A model generated the notes under the pieces. It did not search any database, was not told the origin of the DNA, and saw only the letters and a list, made by a program, of their open reading frames with translations. From positions 1 to 64,000 of the forward strand of contig CAJUBQ010000001.1 of NCBI GenBank assembly GCA_910584595.1: 64,000 bases of DNA, in the 5' to 3' direction. Below are positions 1 to 9,810 of the stretch, piece after piece. The stretch comes from an uncultured Eubacterium sp. (GTDB lineage: Bacteria > Bacillota > Clostridia > Lachnospirales > Lachnospiraceae). Each line of letters starts with the position of its first letter. Within the stretch, counting starts at the first letter, position 1. A program made the position numbers and the translations under genes.

Positions 1-202
1 GAGAAAGTGCCTTGTGCGTTATTTTATTTTTCAAAAAGTTGTAAAGTGGTGTAAATTCAATAAAATGTTAAACTATACAATCAATTAGAACTGATAAATC
101 TATTTTTTAATCGTCAGTGCTGACATCTATGCAGAGTCCCTCAGCAACAAACTTATCCGTTTTCCCGACTTCTTTCTGTAAGAGAATTTTTGCTAGTATT
201 AT

Positions 203-236
203 AAAAAGTTCATGAAATATATTTCATGAACTTTTT
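203..236 (-). terminator. rho-independent terminator of the HD operon
   Basis: Perfect 34-bp palindrome with an A5 left flank and a T5 right flank (AAAAAGTTCATGAAATA and its complement). It lies about 60 bp past the stop codon of the HD-CYTH gene and can end transcription from either side. Between 1 and 200 I see no complete gene, only a short open C-terminal-looking remnant on the minus strand. Confidence 0.75.
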
Positions 237-295
237 ACCTGCTATTAGACTATTTCTTATTTTTCATATAACTTTTATTTGTGCCTGTCGTCTAT

Positions 296-2536
296 TTATA
301 CCGTAAATCGTCTTGCACGCTCATATTTTGATTCCGTCATTACTTCTAACTTCCATTGAGGTTGTCTTTTTTCTATTTCATTTGTTAACGCCTGCATATT
401 CAATCGAGTGATGGGATCAGATTTTAGTTCCAATTCTACCTGAAATTCATTATATGTCTTTTTATTATAACAATTAGTATATGTTACAGAATCAAATACA
501 AGCTCGTATTTTTCCTTTGTCTGAAATTCTTTTGCTGTTTCTATATTTTTACTAAATAAATATTTAGTGCGGTCATTTTTTACAATAATCGTATATTTCA
601 AATCTTCAAATTTAACATCATCCTGTAAATATTTTTCGACAAACTTTTTACATTCTTCGCTTCGATATATTTCGCTTATTTTAGAAATATCAATATCTCC
701 TAATGCATATGCATATTCATATCGTTCTACTTGTCCCTGACTGCCATTGGAACGACTTATTGTTACCGGTTTTTTGCAGGTCATCTCAGCTTTTCTATTT
801 TTTATACGAATTCGCAAAGTACAATGTTTTTTAAGAAGTGTATCTTCGGATGTATCAAGATAATAATCAGTCTGTGTTTCAATTTGAGGAACTTCATTAG
901 ACATATTATCGTTTATCTCTTTATAGGAATAACCCTTTTCCTTAAAAAAGGCCGGAATTTTTTCCATTACCTCTTTCAAATCAACATGATCCGGCACATG
1001 ATATTTTTTTTCAATTTCAATACAATTTCTAGCCTGATTTCTTTCTAACAATTTTTTCACCTCTTTTTGGATCCCCTTAATTTTTATATCATTTTTGCTG
1101 CTTATATCAAAGTCACCCTGCAGCAAATATACTTCCAAAATGTCAGGGTTATAATATATTGCAGATACCGCTGACGTAGGTTCATTCTCATCTTCATCCG
1201 TATAAAATGCATTTACTAATTTTGAACAATCTGATATTTCTACTAAACGTCCACTATTTTCTAATATGTATATATTATCTTCATTATTTCTGTACAGCTG
1301 TGGATGTGCAATTTTAAATATAATGAACGGAAACATATTTATCCACTCATCTAAAAGTTTATCTTTATTTTCATTTATTGCTTTTTCTGTCATATGCTTT
1401 TTTATGATAGAAACAAGTTCCTCCTTAAAAAACTGTATTGTTTTTTCTCGTAGATCCACAAATTTATAATGCTTATAGCCGGTTCGATAAAGCAAACATT
1501 GACATAAACTGCTTAGCACCTCTGCACGTTTATCTTTTAATTCAGCCCACTGTCTGACTGCACCCATAACAACGTAATCATCCAGTGACAAAAAATCTTC
1601 TACTGACATATAAGGCTGCTGCAAAGCTGCTTTAAATCCCGGAGGAAGTTCTGTGATTTTCAACTTATCATGCTCAAAAAGATAATATACATATTGAATA
1701 ATCTTTCTTAATAAATCTTCTGTCAGCATTTTATATGGTTTTAAATACACATTACGATACATCTGGTACCGGGCATATAAATAACCTTCAACATCTGAAA
1801 GGTTTTTTTCTGCCACACAAACAACCGCATCACCATTTTCTAAAATTCCTATTCGAAATCCTCCAATTAATCTGTCTATATCAACCAAACCGTAAGAAAA
1901 ACCGGTTGAAACAGAATCTCGCCTCAAATAATCCAATCGATCTGCATCCAGCTGGCTGGATATTAAAGAATGAAAAATATTTCCCAGATTTATAGAATTT
2001 GACGAAAAAAAGGGATCACTTGTTTTATGCATTAAAATATAGTCCGCAACTTTCTTTGCGCTCCCTGTTCCAAAAATATTTTCGATCGTCTGAAATAAGC
2101 CATTCTTTTTATCCATGATAATATCAATTGTCCATTGTTCATGAGGAACTTTTCTTGCGTTAGGCATGACATCTTCCAGCGCATGAGAAAATGGCGTATG
2201 CCCGAGATCATGCAATAAAGATGCCACTAATAACAATTCTTCTTCTGTTTGGTCAATATAATCATGTAAACCCAATTCCTTAAAATATGATTCAAAATGA
2301 GATATAATCTGCTGCATGACATGAAATGTTCCTAATGAATGTATAAAACGTGTATGATCAGCACCCGGGAAAGCATATTGAGCCGTGGCCAGCTGCTTAA
2401 TTCGTCTTAATCTCTGAAAAGCATACGCATTTATAATCGGAACAAATTTTTCAGGAATTAGTATATCCCCATGTATATTGTCTCGAATTCTAATACTGCC
2501 GGACTTTTCTATTAATTCTTTTTGTGATTCTCCCAT
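296..2536 (-). CDS. HD-domain phosphohydrolase fused to a C-terminal CYTH domain
   Basis: 746 aa, cytosolic. The N-terminal part is a SAMHD1/dGTPase/YwfO-like HD domain: HTRFIHS (H61, H66), LLHD (H109-D110), GHTPFSH just after, and a DADRLDYLRRD block near residues 195-207, together the metal-binding set of this family. Members cleave the triphosphate from (d)NTPs or related nucleotides. From about residue 505 the sequence reads EIEKK (E507, E509, K511), the ExExK signature of CYTH/triphosphate tunnel enzymes, followed by further charged strands (RIRIKN, ELELKS) to the end. Such domains bind triphosphates, as in ThTPase, inorganic triphosphatase and class IV adenylyl cyclase. The gene is last in an operon, 48 bp after another HD protein. 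I infer nucleotide or polyphosphate hydrolysis, perhaps defensive; the substrate is unknown. The HD call is firm and the CYTH call good. Confidence 0.85.
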   Translation of the reverse strand: MGESQKELIEKSGSIRIRDNIHGDILIPEKFVPIINAYAFQRLRRIKQLATAQYAFPGADHTRFIHSLGTFHVMQQIISHFESYFKELGLHDYIDQTEEELLLVASLLHDLGHTPFSHALEDVMPNARKVPHEQWTIDIIMDKKNGLFQTIENIFGTGSAKKVADYILMHKTSDPFFSSNSINLGNIFHSLISSQLDADRLDYLRRDSVSTGFSYGLVDIDRLIGGFRIGILENGDAVVCVAEKNLSDVEGYLYARYQMYRNVYLKPYKMLTEDLLRKIIQYVYYLFEHDKLKITELPPGFKAALQQPYMSVEDFLSLDDYVVMGAVRQWAELKDKRAEVLSSLCQCLLYRTGYKHYKFVDLREKTIQFFKEELVSIIKKHMTEKAINENKDKLLDEWINMFPFIIFKIAHPQLYRNNEDNIYILENSGRLVEISDCSKLVNAFYTDEDENEPTSAVSAIYYNPDILEVYLLQGDFDISSKNDIKIKGIQKEVKKLLERNQARNCIEIEKKYHVPDHVDLKEVMEKIPAFFKEKGYSYKEINDNMSNEVPQIETQTDYYLDTSEDTLLKKHCTLRIRIKNRKAEMTCKKPVTISRSNGSQGQVERYEYAYALGDIDISKISEIYRSEECKKFVEKYLQDDVKFEDLKYTIIVKNDRTKYLFSKNIETAKEFQTKEKYELVFDSVTYTNCYNKKTYNEFQVELELKSDPITRLNMQALTNEIEKRQPQWKLEVMTESKYERARRFTV

Positions 2537-2584
2537 TTACTAACTCCTCCTGTTTTTGCAATGCGGTTTCCAGTCTTAAAGCAT

Positions 2585-5416
2585 TTAGGTATTCTGCTCC
2601 TTCTGGAACGACGAAAGTAATTTTTTCTTTTCTAATGTTTGTCTTAAAAAATCCATAAATTCAGATGCATTTAATCTTAACTTCGGATTTTCTGCCGCAT
2701 CTTTCATTTGACGATAATATAAATAAAAATATGTATGCTTTTCAGCCTGATTGGTATGAAGGCCAATATCCTTCAATGATACGACCCTGTTCTTCCAAAT
2801 AATAAAAGTATTATTTCCTTTCAGATCTTTATGACGTATTTTTTGTGGTACGTATACTAATATTTCAAGACAGAATTGCTTTTGAGCTTTCTCCCAAAAT
2901 TTTTTTAGTTCCTCACCAAGTGAATACTCTTCTTTTTTAGAAAAATATGTATATAAAGGTTCTTGATTTGCAGAAGTTATAGAGGGAGCATTTTCATTAT
3001 AAAAAAAGCTTTCAATTAATGAAAGATTTCCATTATCAGCCTGCGGCCTAAACCATTCTTCCTTCCATCCGTGTGTATAGAATTGAAATTCTGCATGAGA
3101 TTTCCACATAGGAGCCAAATATTTTCGAGATTCATATTGATCGATAGCATCAAACAAATCTGAATATCTTTCTTTTTGTTCTGTTGTTGCATTTTGTATT
3201 AAACTATGATACATGCTACGCAAATCTGAATCACTGATGCGATAGTAGTTTCGACCATTTATTTTCTGCGTATACGGCATTCCTAATAAAGCATTCATAA
3301 CAGACATACCTTGCTTTTTGAGTGTAATATCTGAAAGCCGGTTAAAAAGTTTGCTATATATTTTTTTCTCTATTTCTGATAACAAAGATATATCTGCAAC
3401 CGTTTCAGACAAACCATTTATCGTTTTTAATATTTTTTCTATCCCGCAGCAAATAGCATTTTCCAAAGGCAGCTCAATATTATCCTGATGAATAATAGGA
3501 TAAAATCTGCATAAAGAGCTTAAAATACGAAAAAGTAAATGAATCATTTCTAAATCTTCTTTATTATTAATTTGAAGTATTTGTGCCGGAAATTTCTCAT
3601 TAATAGCTAATTTTTTATACAATTTAGCATTTTCAAAATATTCACCAGCTTTTTTACATAATTCTTCATCTATTTTTTCTTGTAAACTTTCATTTTCCTG
3701 TCTGTCAACAGAATCCTGCCTGATGCTATGAAAAATTTCCAATAAGTCATCTAACTTATTTAACAAACTATAGCATTCTTCCTCCACACAAAAATCAGCG
3801 TATTTTGCCAGGAGAAAAACACTCAAAAAATTATTATAATAAGTTGTCACATGATGGGAGTATATCCATCTGGACTCAAAATTAGCCGCATCCAAAGCGC
3901 CCTGTATAACGCTCAAAGCGCTTTTATGATACGCCGGATAAATTCTTAATACTCCATTTTGTATCTTTTTCTCCATGAGTCTGTCAGAAGTATTTAACGA
4001 TGACCTGGTTCCTACAAAAATAATACCTTCCATTTGTCCACTAAGGTTATCGCTTTGAATATACATTTGTGTACCTGTTTCTTTTTCCCGATCGCGAGGA
4101 CGGATTTCTAAACGCCCACTTTGCAATTCCAAATAAGCGCTGCTCCCTTCTCTAATATGAATTACGCGAACAGTTTTGTCACTGCTATGTTCATCATCTT
4201 CCCAAATGTCACCGGTAATATGCAAACCTGAATAATTATCAGAATCTTCCTGGTCTGTACTTCTTTTTTTCTTTTCTTTTTTAGATGGATCCGGTATAAT
4301 AACCAACGTACCGCTTCCACTGATTGTCATTGAAATAGGATGATCTTTATCTGCCATTTCAGATATAAAATGTTTTAAACGCACAGAATAATCAAAAGGC
4401 TCTCCTTTAAGTATTAAATCTTTCTGTTCATATGCTATAGCAATTGTATTTGACTTAATTAAACGTTCATAATCTACCTGTGCGCTTTTATATCCTGAAG
4501 CAGATGCATCACGAATACTATAATCAATATTATCAGCATCAATAATCCCATTTAATAATTTGATAATACAATTTCTCAGCTGGAATACTATATCTTGATG
4601 TTTATTCTCTTCTCCCCAGAAATTTGAATGTTCATCATAAGGACATCCGATAATTGAACGAACCATAAACTCAAGATCAGATAATAACTTGTCATCATCA
4701 TATTCCTCATCAATTTGATTTTCCAGTTGCAGTGAATCGTTTATATACGTTTCATTAAAATACAACATTTGATCCTGTATTAACTCTCTTATAATCTCCT
4801 GATAACCGCCTTGTTCTTCTTCTAAAACAATAAGACAGGCGCTCATTCTTTCATGCGGAGCGCCATAAACATTAGCGCCATCTTTTTTTACAAAACAATC
4901 TTCAAAATTATTATTTTTTTCAAATTTCTTTAATAAAACCTCATTTACCGTTTTTTTCGAATAATCACCATCATCAAAACCTTCGTCAGAATCTGCAACA
5001 TCGTAAAGAAATTCCAGGCTGTGTGACAGAGGAGAATGTCCACAGTCATGCAGCAGACAACTCATTTCAAAAAGAAATCTCCAACGATTCCACACACATT
5101 CACAATTATCTTTTGATTCCGCTACCTGATAATATATATTCTCATGCTGTGTTTTAACATTCTGCTGAAAATTTTGGAACGCCTGCTTTCCTAAATAATA
5201 TACTCCAATAGAATGGCAAAAGCGATTGTGCGTAGCGCCCGGATATAATGTTGCCATTCCTGTTTGCGCAACATCATGTAAACGCTGAAAAATTTTATGG
5301 TCTATCAGCTTATGAGCCACTGCTTTAGGAATATAAATATAACCTAAAACTGTATCTTTAAAAACTGTTTGATCATCCCATTCTAATGTATGTCTGTTTT
5401 TTATTATTTTCATCAT
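2585..5416 (-). CDS. large SAMHD1/dGTPase-like HD protein
   Basis: 943 aa from the ATG ATG at 5416, chosen because GGAG lies 7 nt upstream; an earlier in-frame ATG at 5467 has no such site. HD signature: HNRFCHS (H63, H68), CLLHDCGHSPLSH (H123-D124, H127, H132), and DADNIDYSIRD further on, which matches the distal metal ligand of dNTPase-like HD enzymes. An acidic and basic insert (KKEKKKR and an aspartate/glutamate-rich stretch, around residues 390-450) interrupts the HD fold before its C-terminal helices. The last ~350 residues have no family I recognise. It sits between a 122-aa protein and the HD-CYTH protein. Two different HD enzymes in one operon suggest a hetero-complex or successive steps on one nucleotide substrate; that is inference. 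Confidence 0.8.
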   Translation of the reverse strand: MMKIIKNRHTLEWDDQTVFKDTVLGYIYIPKAVAHKLIDHKIFQRLHDVAQTGMATLYPGATHNRFCHSIGVYYLGKQAFQNFQQNVKTQHENIYYQVAESKDNCECVWNRWRFLFEMSCLLHDCGHSPLSHSLEFLYDVADSDEGFDDGDYSKKTVNEVLLKKFEKNNNFEDCFVKKDGANVYGAPHERMSACLIVLEEEQGGYQEIIRELIQDQMLYFNETYINDSLQLENQIDEEYDDDKLLSDLEFMVRSIIGCPYDEHSNFWGEENKHQDIVFQLRNCIIKLLNGIIDADNIDYSIRDASASGYKSAQVDYERLIKSNTIAIAYEQKDLILKGEPFDYSVRLKHFISEMADKDHPISMTISGSGTLVIIPDPSKKEKKKRSTDQEDSDNYSGLHITGDIWEDDEHSSDKTVRVIHIREGSSAYLELQSGRLEIRPRDREKETGTQMYIQSDNLSGQMEGIIFVGTRSSLNTSDRLMEKKIQNGVLRIYPAYHKSALSVIQGALDAANFESRWIYSHHVTTYYNNFLSVFLLAKYADFCVEEECYSLLNKLDDLLEIFHSIRQDSVDRQENESLQEKIDEELCKKAGEYFENAKLYKKLAINEKFPAQILQINNKEDLEMIHLLFRILSSLCRFYPIIHQDNIELPLENAICCGIEKILKTINGLSETVADISLLSEIEKKIYSKLFNRLSDITLKKQGMSVMNALLGMPYTQKINGRNYYRISDSDLRSMYHSLIQNATTEQKERYSDLFDAIDQYESRKYLAPMWKSHAEFQFYTHGWKEEWFRPQADNGNLSLIESFFYNENAPSITSANQEPLYTYFSKKEEYSLGEELKKFWEKAQKQFCLEILVYVPQKIRHKDLKGNNTFIIWKNRVVSLKDIGLHTNQAEKHTYFYLYYRQMKDAAENPKLRLNASEFMDFLRQTLEKKKLLSSFQKEQNT

Positions 5417-5512
5417 AGATTTTCTCCATATTCGTAAAAAATTTACCCGCCAGACACTTGGATTCATCGTGTTCAGACGGGTACAGTTTTCGCTGGTAGT
5501 AATATGATTAAC

Positions 5513-5881
5513 TTATCTATTATTTTCATATATGCTATTTACATACACGCTTGTAACTTCTTTAATATACTCAGACATATTGGCCGGATATGCAGCATTA
5601 AAAAATTCTAAATTGGGTAATTTATTGCCTGATCGAATGACAATGGTTCCATCCTCGTTATTTGAAATCTGATAAAGATCAGGGTAACTCTCAACACAAT
5701 CCCAAACTGCTTTATTAGAAAAGTTTGTTGACAGATATATTGGTATTCCTTTCGATAAAAACTTTAAGTAACCTCTTAGATTGTCTAAAGTATATGTTGC
5801 GGATTTTGCAGATTTTGCAAATAAATTAGCCATTAACACTTCTGTATTGATTCGGCAACAGCACATAATTATTTTCCCCAT
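5513..5881 (-). CDS. small unknown protein, first gene of the HD operon
   Basis: Up to 122 aa, family not recognised. It starts at 5881 (AAGGAAG close upstream) or at the internal ATG at residue 6 or 17; the first is preferred because the ribosome site is best there. No signal peptide or clear membrane segment. The C-terminal half looks like a small alpha/beta domain (GIPIYLS, DGTIVIRSG). It lies 96 bp upstream of the 943-aa HD gene and shares its probable promoter, so it may be a regulator, inhibitor or sensor for the HD pair. This is guilt by association only. Confidence 0.55.
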   Translation of the reverse strand: MGKIIMCCCRINTEVLMANLFAKSAKSATYTLDNLRGYLKFLSKGIPIYLSTNFSNKAVWDCVESYPDLYQISNNEDGTIVIRSGNKLPNLEFFNAAYPANMSEYIKEVTSVYVNSIYENNR

Positions 5882-5917
5882 TTCTTCCTTTTAAGATATT
5901 TTTATAAAGACGAAAAC

Positions 5918-5947
5918 ATTATATCATATATGTTCCAAAAAAGTAAA
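5918..5947 (-). promoter_or_regulatory. candidate sigma-A promoter for the HD operon
   Basis: On the minus strand a perfect TATAAT (5918-5923) follows TTTACT (5942-5947) with an 18-bp spacer. It lies 37 bp upstream of the first ORF of the operon. Confidence 0.5.
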
Positions 5948-6008
5948 TATGATTTTGTATTTATTCCAGAATAAACGCATGAACGGAAACTTACTAATTA
6001 CCATCCCA

Positions 6009-6800
6009 TTATTTGGCGAGTTCGTCAATGGAATCTAATAAATCATTGGTGTATAATACTCTCAGGACAGCAAGAATAAGCGGAAGTTCTGTTTCGGGTT
6101 TTCTCCCAATCGTTTTCCGGACTCTTCTCATGCTTCGTCCATAATATGCTTTCATCAACTTAATAATAAACATAACGAACCGTCTGATCAGCCCCAGATT
6201 ATGGACTGCCTTCTTTTCTTTGAAACCCAGGCTGTCTTCCCTGAATACGACATCCAGTGTCCAATGCAGACTGTTCTCTATGTTCCAGCGTCTCCGGACT
6301 GCTATCGCAAATAACTCGGCAATTGGTTTGATGCTGCACAGATAATACCGTTCTTCTACATGGGACTCCCCTGTTTCCTTAATCGTTATGGTCTTCCTCT
6401 CATACCCGATGGATTGGAGTTTCTCCCATCTGCTGCGGTCTTCAAACCATTGGATGTCATCCGTGATGAAATATTCCCTTACGGTTATGGCATAAGTGGA
6501 TCTCTCTGTCTCACTTTGGTGCTGTCCTGCTTTCTGGCGCATGTTTTCCAGCAGCCCCATACAGGCAAAATAATCCCGGACTTCTTCATAAGCCTGCTTC
6601 TGGTTGCCTTTGAGCGCCAGGCAGTAATCCCCGTGCGCTTCCTGCACAATAACCCGTGCGGTTTCCTTCTGGGCATTCATGGCATCCGCAGTAACGATGC
6701 GCCTGCGGCAGTCAAGCCCTTTCATAACCGCCTGCATTTCGGGGATCTCATTGGTTTTCTCGTCAATCCTCTAAATAACTTAAAGCACTTGCATTTTTCA
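6009..6800 (-). mobile_element. ISAs1-family transposase remnant, internally deleted
   Basis: The readable part (about 255 aa, from about 6770 down to 6009) is the C-terminal two thirds of an ISAs1/H-repeat transposase: IDEKTNEIPE, VTADAMNAQKE, LALKGNQ, the YYLCSI block and the catalytic-region WNIENSLHW. The family is normally about 370 aa. Just upstream, from an ATG at about 6800, a 12-residue peptide (MKNASALSYLED) that fits the usual transposase N-terminus runs into a stop. The join between the two parts is out of frame and lacks roughly 130 residues, so the element looks dead. I did not find convincing terminal inverted repeats. Confidence 0.75.
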
Positions 6801-7110
6801 TACTATTGATTTAAAATATAGAAGAACGGATACGCGTCCTCAGAATTATAACATAAGAATAGAGAATGTAACTCTGCTTTTTCTAATCTGTATATTATAA
6901 CAATCGGATAGAAAAAAATGATTTATCACTTTAACCAATTCTACTGCAAGATAAAGCTATTCCATATGTTGTCTTTCTGTTTTACGCGTTACCTTCACCT
7001 TTGTTCTCATAAAAACCTTCCATTTTATGGCAATTGTTTGTAATGAAATCACTGGTCAACAGATATTTTTGCTTACAATTGTATAAAGTGGGAGGCTTTT
7101 GTAAATTTCC
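6790..7110 (-). repeat. ~300-bp dispersed element, copy 1, with masked-SD short ORF
   Basis: First of three diverged copies (others at 7125-7456 and 16540-16855). On the minus strand it has the same order in each copy: an AAAAGCCTCC-type arm (7091-7100), a 70-nt loop region, a GGAAGGTTTTT arm (7011-7021) that is also the Shine-Dalgarno, then a short ORF (6957-7010, MRTKVKVTRKTERQHME). An AGCTTTATCTTG block and a TATATTTTAAATCAATAGTATGAAAAA block follow. Here an inner CAATTG/CAATTG pair extends the stem. The end of this copy runs into the start of the ISAs1 remnant. Confidence 0.6.
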
Positions 7111-7124
7111 CACTTAACTCTAAA

Positions 7125-7456
7125 ATATTTTAAATTTTTTTTAATTTCGTCTTGTTTTTTTCATACTATTGATATAAAATATAAAGGAAAGGATACGTGT
7201 CATTAGAAGTTTGGCATTGGAACAGATAACATTACCCTGGCTTTGGATCTTTGTCTGTTATACAGGCTGGTCATGTTAGGGAAATATTGGTTAACGGGTT
7301 TAATCATTTTTACTACAAGATAAAACTGTTTTGAATGTTTTTTCTATGTACACGTTAATTTCACCTTTGTTCTCATCGAAAAACCTCCCTGCCTAAAGGA
7401 TTATGTGAAGAAATAATTATATCAACACGTTTTTCTGTAAAGCAGGAGGTTTTTCA
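7125..7456 (-). repeat. ~300-bp dispersed element, copy 2, with masked-SD short ORF
   Basis: Same layout as copy 1 and adjacent to it. The arms are GCAGGAGGTTTTT (7442-7454) and AAAAACCTCCCTGC (7379-7392) on the plus strand. On the minus strand the second arm supplies the GGGAGG ribosome site for the ORF at 7344-7376 (MRTKVKLTCT). The downstream block TATAAAATATAAAGGAAAGG, ending in ATGAAAAAAACAAGA on the minus strand, matches copy 3. The stem sits directly after the decayed FN3 gene and could also act as its terminator. Confidence 0.6.
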
Positions 7457-7458
7457 CC

Positions 7459-8701
7459 TTATTTTTCCACCTTTATTTTTGACCATTTCGAAAAATATTT
7501 TTTTCCGTTTACCTTCTTATAGGTACGAACTCTCACATAATATCTCTTCCCCGGTTTCTGTTTTTTGACTATAATCTTCGTCTTTTTACAGTCATTCACT
7601 ATTCTGCTCTTAGTGTTTGCAAATTTCATATTTTCTGAATATTGTATCTGGTACCCATCTACCTGTACTGTCTGCTTCTTCCATCGTACTATAAATTTAT
7701 TTTCATCTGCCAATATTTTGCCTTTCAGGGACGTACCCCTTGGCAGAATTCTGAATGTTTTCTTTACCGTACCAGTATATCTGCCCTTCAGAATAATAAT
7801 AGCGCTGGCCATACCGACCGCTTTATTATTTCTATATGCTACATGATAGTACTGTGAAGAAATCTTGTTGCTATAAGTATCACCGCATCTTATACATTCA
7901 AAATAACGCATTCCATTTTCTTTAATAGATGCCGGCAACTCTGTAATTGTATATTCAAGGGAATATTTTTGTACTATAGCGCCTTGGTCGATTACTTTTC
8001 CCGGTTTTTGTTCATCTGGCGTAAAATGTTCATCAAAAACCTGCACATCCACCGGACAATCAACTGCATACCCAAGCAATTCGTCTGTCCTGCTTTCTGT
8101 AAATACCGAATCCTTAAAACTTTCCAGACAATTAGAAACAGCCTGTGATACTGAATACGGTCTGGAAAATTGTGCAAATGATTTAATAAGAAGATTCTGG
8201 TAAGTCTTTTCTGCTTGAATGCGATTTTTCCACAACATATAGCTGCTGTAATACCAAGAAATACCTCTACACGTAAAGAATCTTTCAATTTCTGTATATC
8301 ATCTGTGTTTAACAATAGATTAGATATCGTTGTACCAATATCTACAGCCTCTTTAATAAGTTTTACCCATATGCACCGGTCAGCAGCGCGATCCAGCAGC
8401 GCATCTACAAAAATTCCAGCTCCATCGGCTGCTATTGATTTCATTAATTCATCCAAAACCTGACTTCGACTGCCAGATGCAACATTTTCTAAATGTTCCG
8501 CTGCAGTACACACAACATCATACTTATTAATTGAGTCTGAGGATAACTTCCAAAATAAATATAGCTCCATTTTGTCGTATCTGTAATACTATCATATACG
8601 GGATTCACTGGAAGTATTTGGCTCTCTTTCTCATCCTTCCTGTTCGTTATTTCTGTCTGCACAAAATTTGACTGTACAAAAATACAGATTTTCTTCTTCA
8701 T
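7459..8701 (-). pseudogene. decayed secreted/surface protein with C-terminal FN3 domain
   Basis: Three overlapping reading frames together make one product. Residues from 8701 give a short N-terminus with an IYFGSYPQ motif common in clostridial exported proteins. The frame then shifts near 8545 into a helical segment (TAAEHLENVASGSRS to about 8240), and shifts again near 8230 into the C-terminal part. The end reads as an Ig-like/YTGTVKKTF repeat followed by a fibronectin type III domain (GYQIQYS, YYVRVRTYK, SKWSKIKV). No clear signal peptide survives. At least two frameshifts, so I call it broken unless the frames are sequencing errors. Original function unknown; probably cell surface. Confidence 0.65.
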
Positions 8702-9041
8702 TCAATTGCATCCTTAGTTAAAATGTTCTGTTATTTAATAATAATGTGAATTTAATCATAAATCAAGAATTTTTTCAGTTAAAATCACTTTTTTTGTAAA
8801 AAAGTTAAAAATTTTACATATATAGCTAATTATTTTTTTAATTGTGACGATAAATATAAAAACGTGTCAATTTGACAAATCAAAATAATTATTCAGTTTT
8901 ATGATATTCTTTTTTTCATATTATCAGATATTTATAAATAAATAACATTTTACATAATACTGTTAAATACAAATCACAAAATGCATAAAAACAACATTAC
9001 CTAAAATATTTAAAAGAACAATTTGAAAGGTAAGGTGACAT
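8702..9041. other. AT-rich intergenic region between divergent units
   Basis: About 340 bp, extremely AT-rich, with no ORF or RNA gene visible. A TTGACA at 8872-8877 could be a -35 box, but the nearest TATGAT-like box is too far (22 bp), so I do not call a promoter. The promoter of the Roco operon should lie here. An AAGGTAAGGTGA ribosome site ends the region. Confidence 0.4.
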
Positions 9042-9776
9042 ATGTATCATAGAGAGAAATCTGAATCTTGTAATCATATAGCAAACGAATTAAAAAAATA
9101 TGGTATTTTGACAGATATGCAAAGTGGAAAAATATCTTATTCAGGGAATCAATCAGTAAATCTATACTGTAAAAATTTATATTTTTTACGTCATGGTGAA
9201 ACAGAAGGAACTACTTCACATCGTTTTATGAGCGCTTTCTCGCCAAATTCATGCCTGACGGAAAAAGGAAGACAACAATTACTGCATGTGGCAAATAAAA
9301 TCAGTCAAATAGATATTGATCATATTCTATTTTCCAGTATACCACGCGTAAAGCAAACTGCAGAAATTATACGACAAAATATTAATCAAGGTTATGACTT
9401 TACGGAGCTATCCTGGCTTATTGGCATTGACAATACCGGATGGGAAGGAAAAACTCCCAAAGAGCTGGACGGTATTGATGCTGAAGATTTTATTGAACGT
9501 GAAAAAAAACATAATATCTTTGCAAGGTCAGTCAGAGGTTCTTCATGGGGACAAGTTTTATTATGTTCAATAACACTGATTAACTACCTTAACGAACATT
9601 TTAGCGGTAAGAATGTATTATTGATCTCCCAAGGAAGTATCTTAATGGGTTTTCAATTATTACTTCATATCCATGATGAACCTTGGAAGAAATACGATAC
9701 CGATGATTTTTTTTGCTTAAAAAATAATGGGCAGTCAACAAATTATGGTAAATTAAAGCTAATTTATCATAATTGA
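9042..9776 (+). CDS. histidine-phosphatase-like protein missing the second catalytic His
   Basis: 244 aa. After a 45-residue N-terminal extension it shows the phosphoglycerate-mutase/histidine-phosphatase start LYFLRHGETEG (R50, H51, G52, E53), then LTEKGRQQ and SSIPRVKQTAE, which are standard for the superfamily. The second catalytic His, normally in a VSHGG motif, is replaced: the region reads LLISQGS, with Q197 at the His position. Canonical family members transfer or remove phosphate through H51-phosphate. Loss of the second His suggests altered or lost catalysis. It is the first gene of the Roco operon, 34 bp before the mutase-enolase fusion, so it probably handles a phosphorylated intermediate of that pathway or binds it. 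Confidence 0.8.
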   Translation: MYHREKSESCNHIANELKKYGILTDMQSGKISYSGNQSVNLYCKNLYFLRHGETEGTTSHRFMSAFSPNSCLTEKGRQQLLHVANKISQIDIDHILFSSIPRVKQTAEIIRQNINQGYDFTELSWLIGIDNTGWEGKTPKELDGIDAEDFIEREKKHNIFARSVRGSSWGQVLLCSITLINYLNEHFSGKNVLLISQGSILMGFQLLLHIHDEPWKKYDTDDFFCLKNNGQSTNYGKLKLIYHN

Positions 9777-9810
9777 ATATACAGATTACATTTATGGGAG
9801 GATCCTTAAA

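Noticed and set aside
119..260. C-terminal remnant on the minus strand (LQKEVGKTDKFVAEGLCIDV)
   Set aside because: Short, no start codon, and it runs through the terminator palindrome; no family recognised.
6360..6809. 149-codon plus-strand frame
   Set aside because: Antisense of the ISAs1 transposase, which has clear family motifs on the minus strand.
8872..8910. Promoter for the Roco operon at TTGACA
   Set aside because: The only nearby -10-like box is 22 bp away; spacing is wrong.
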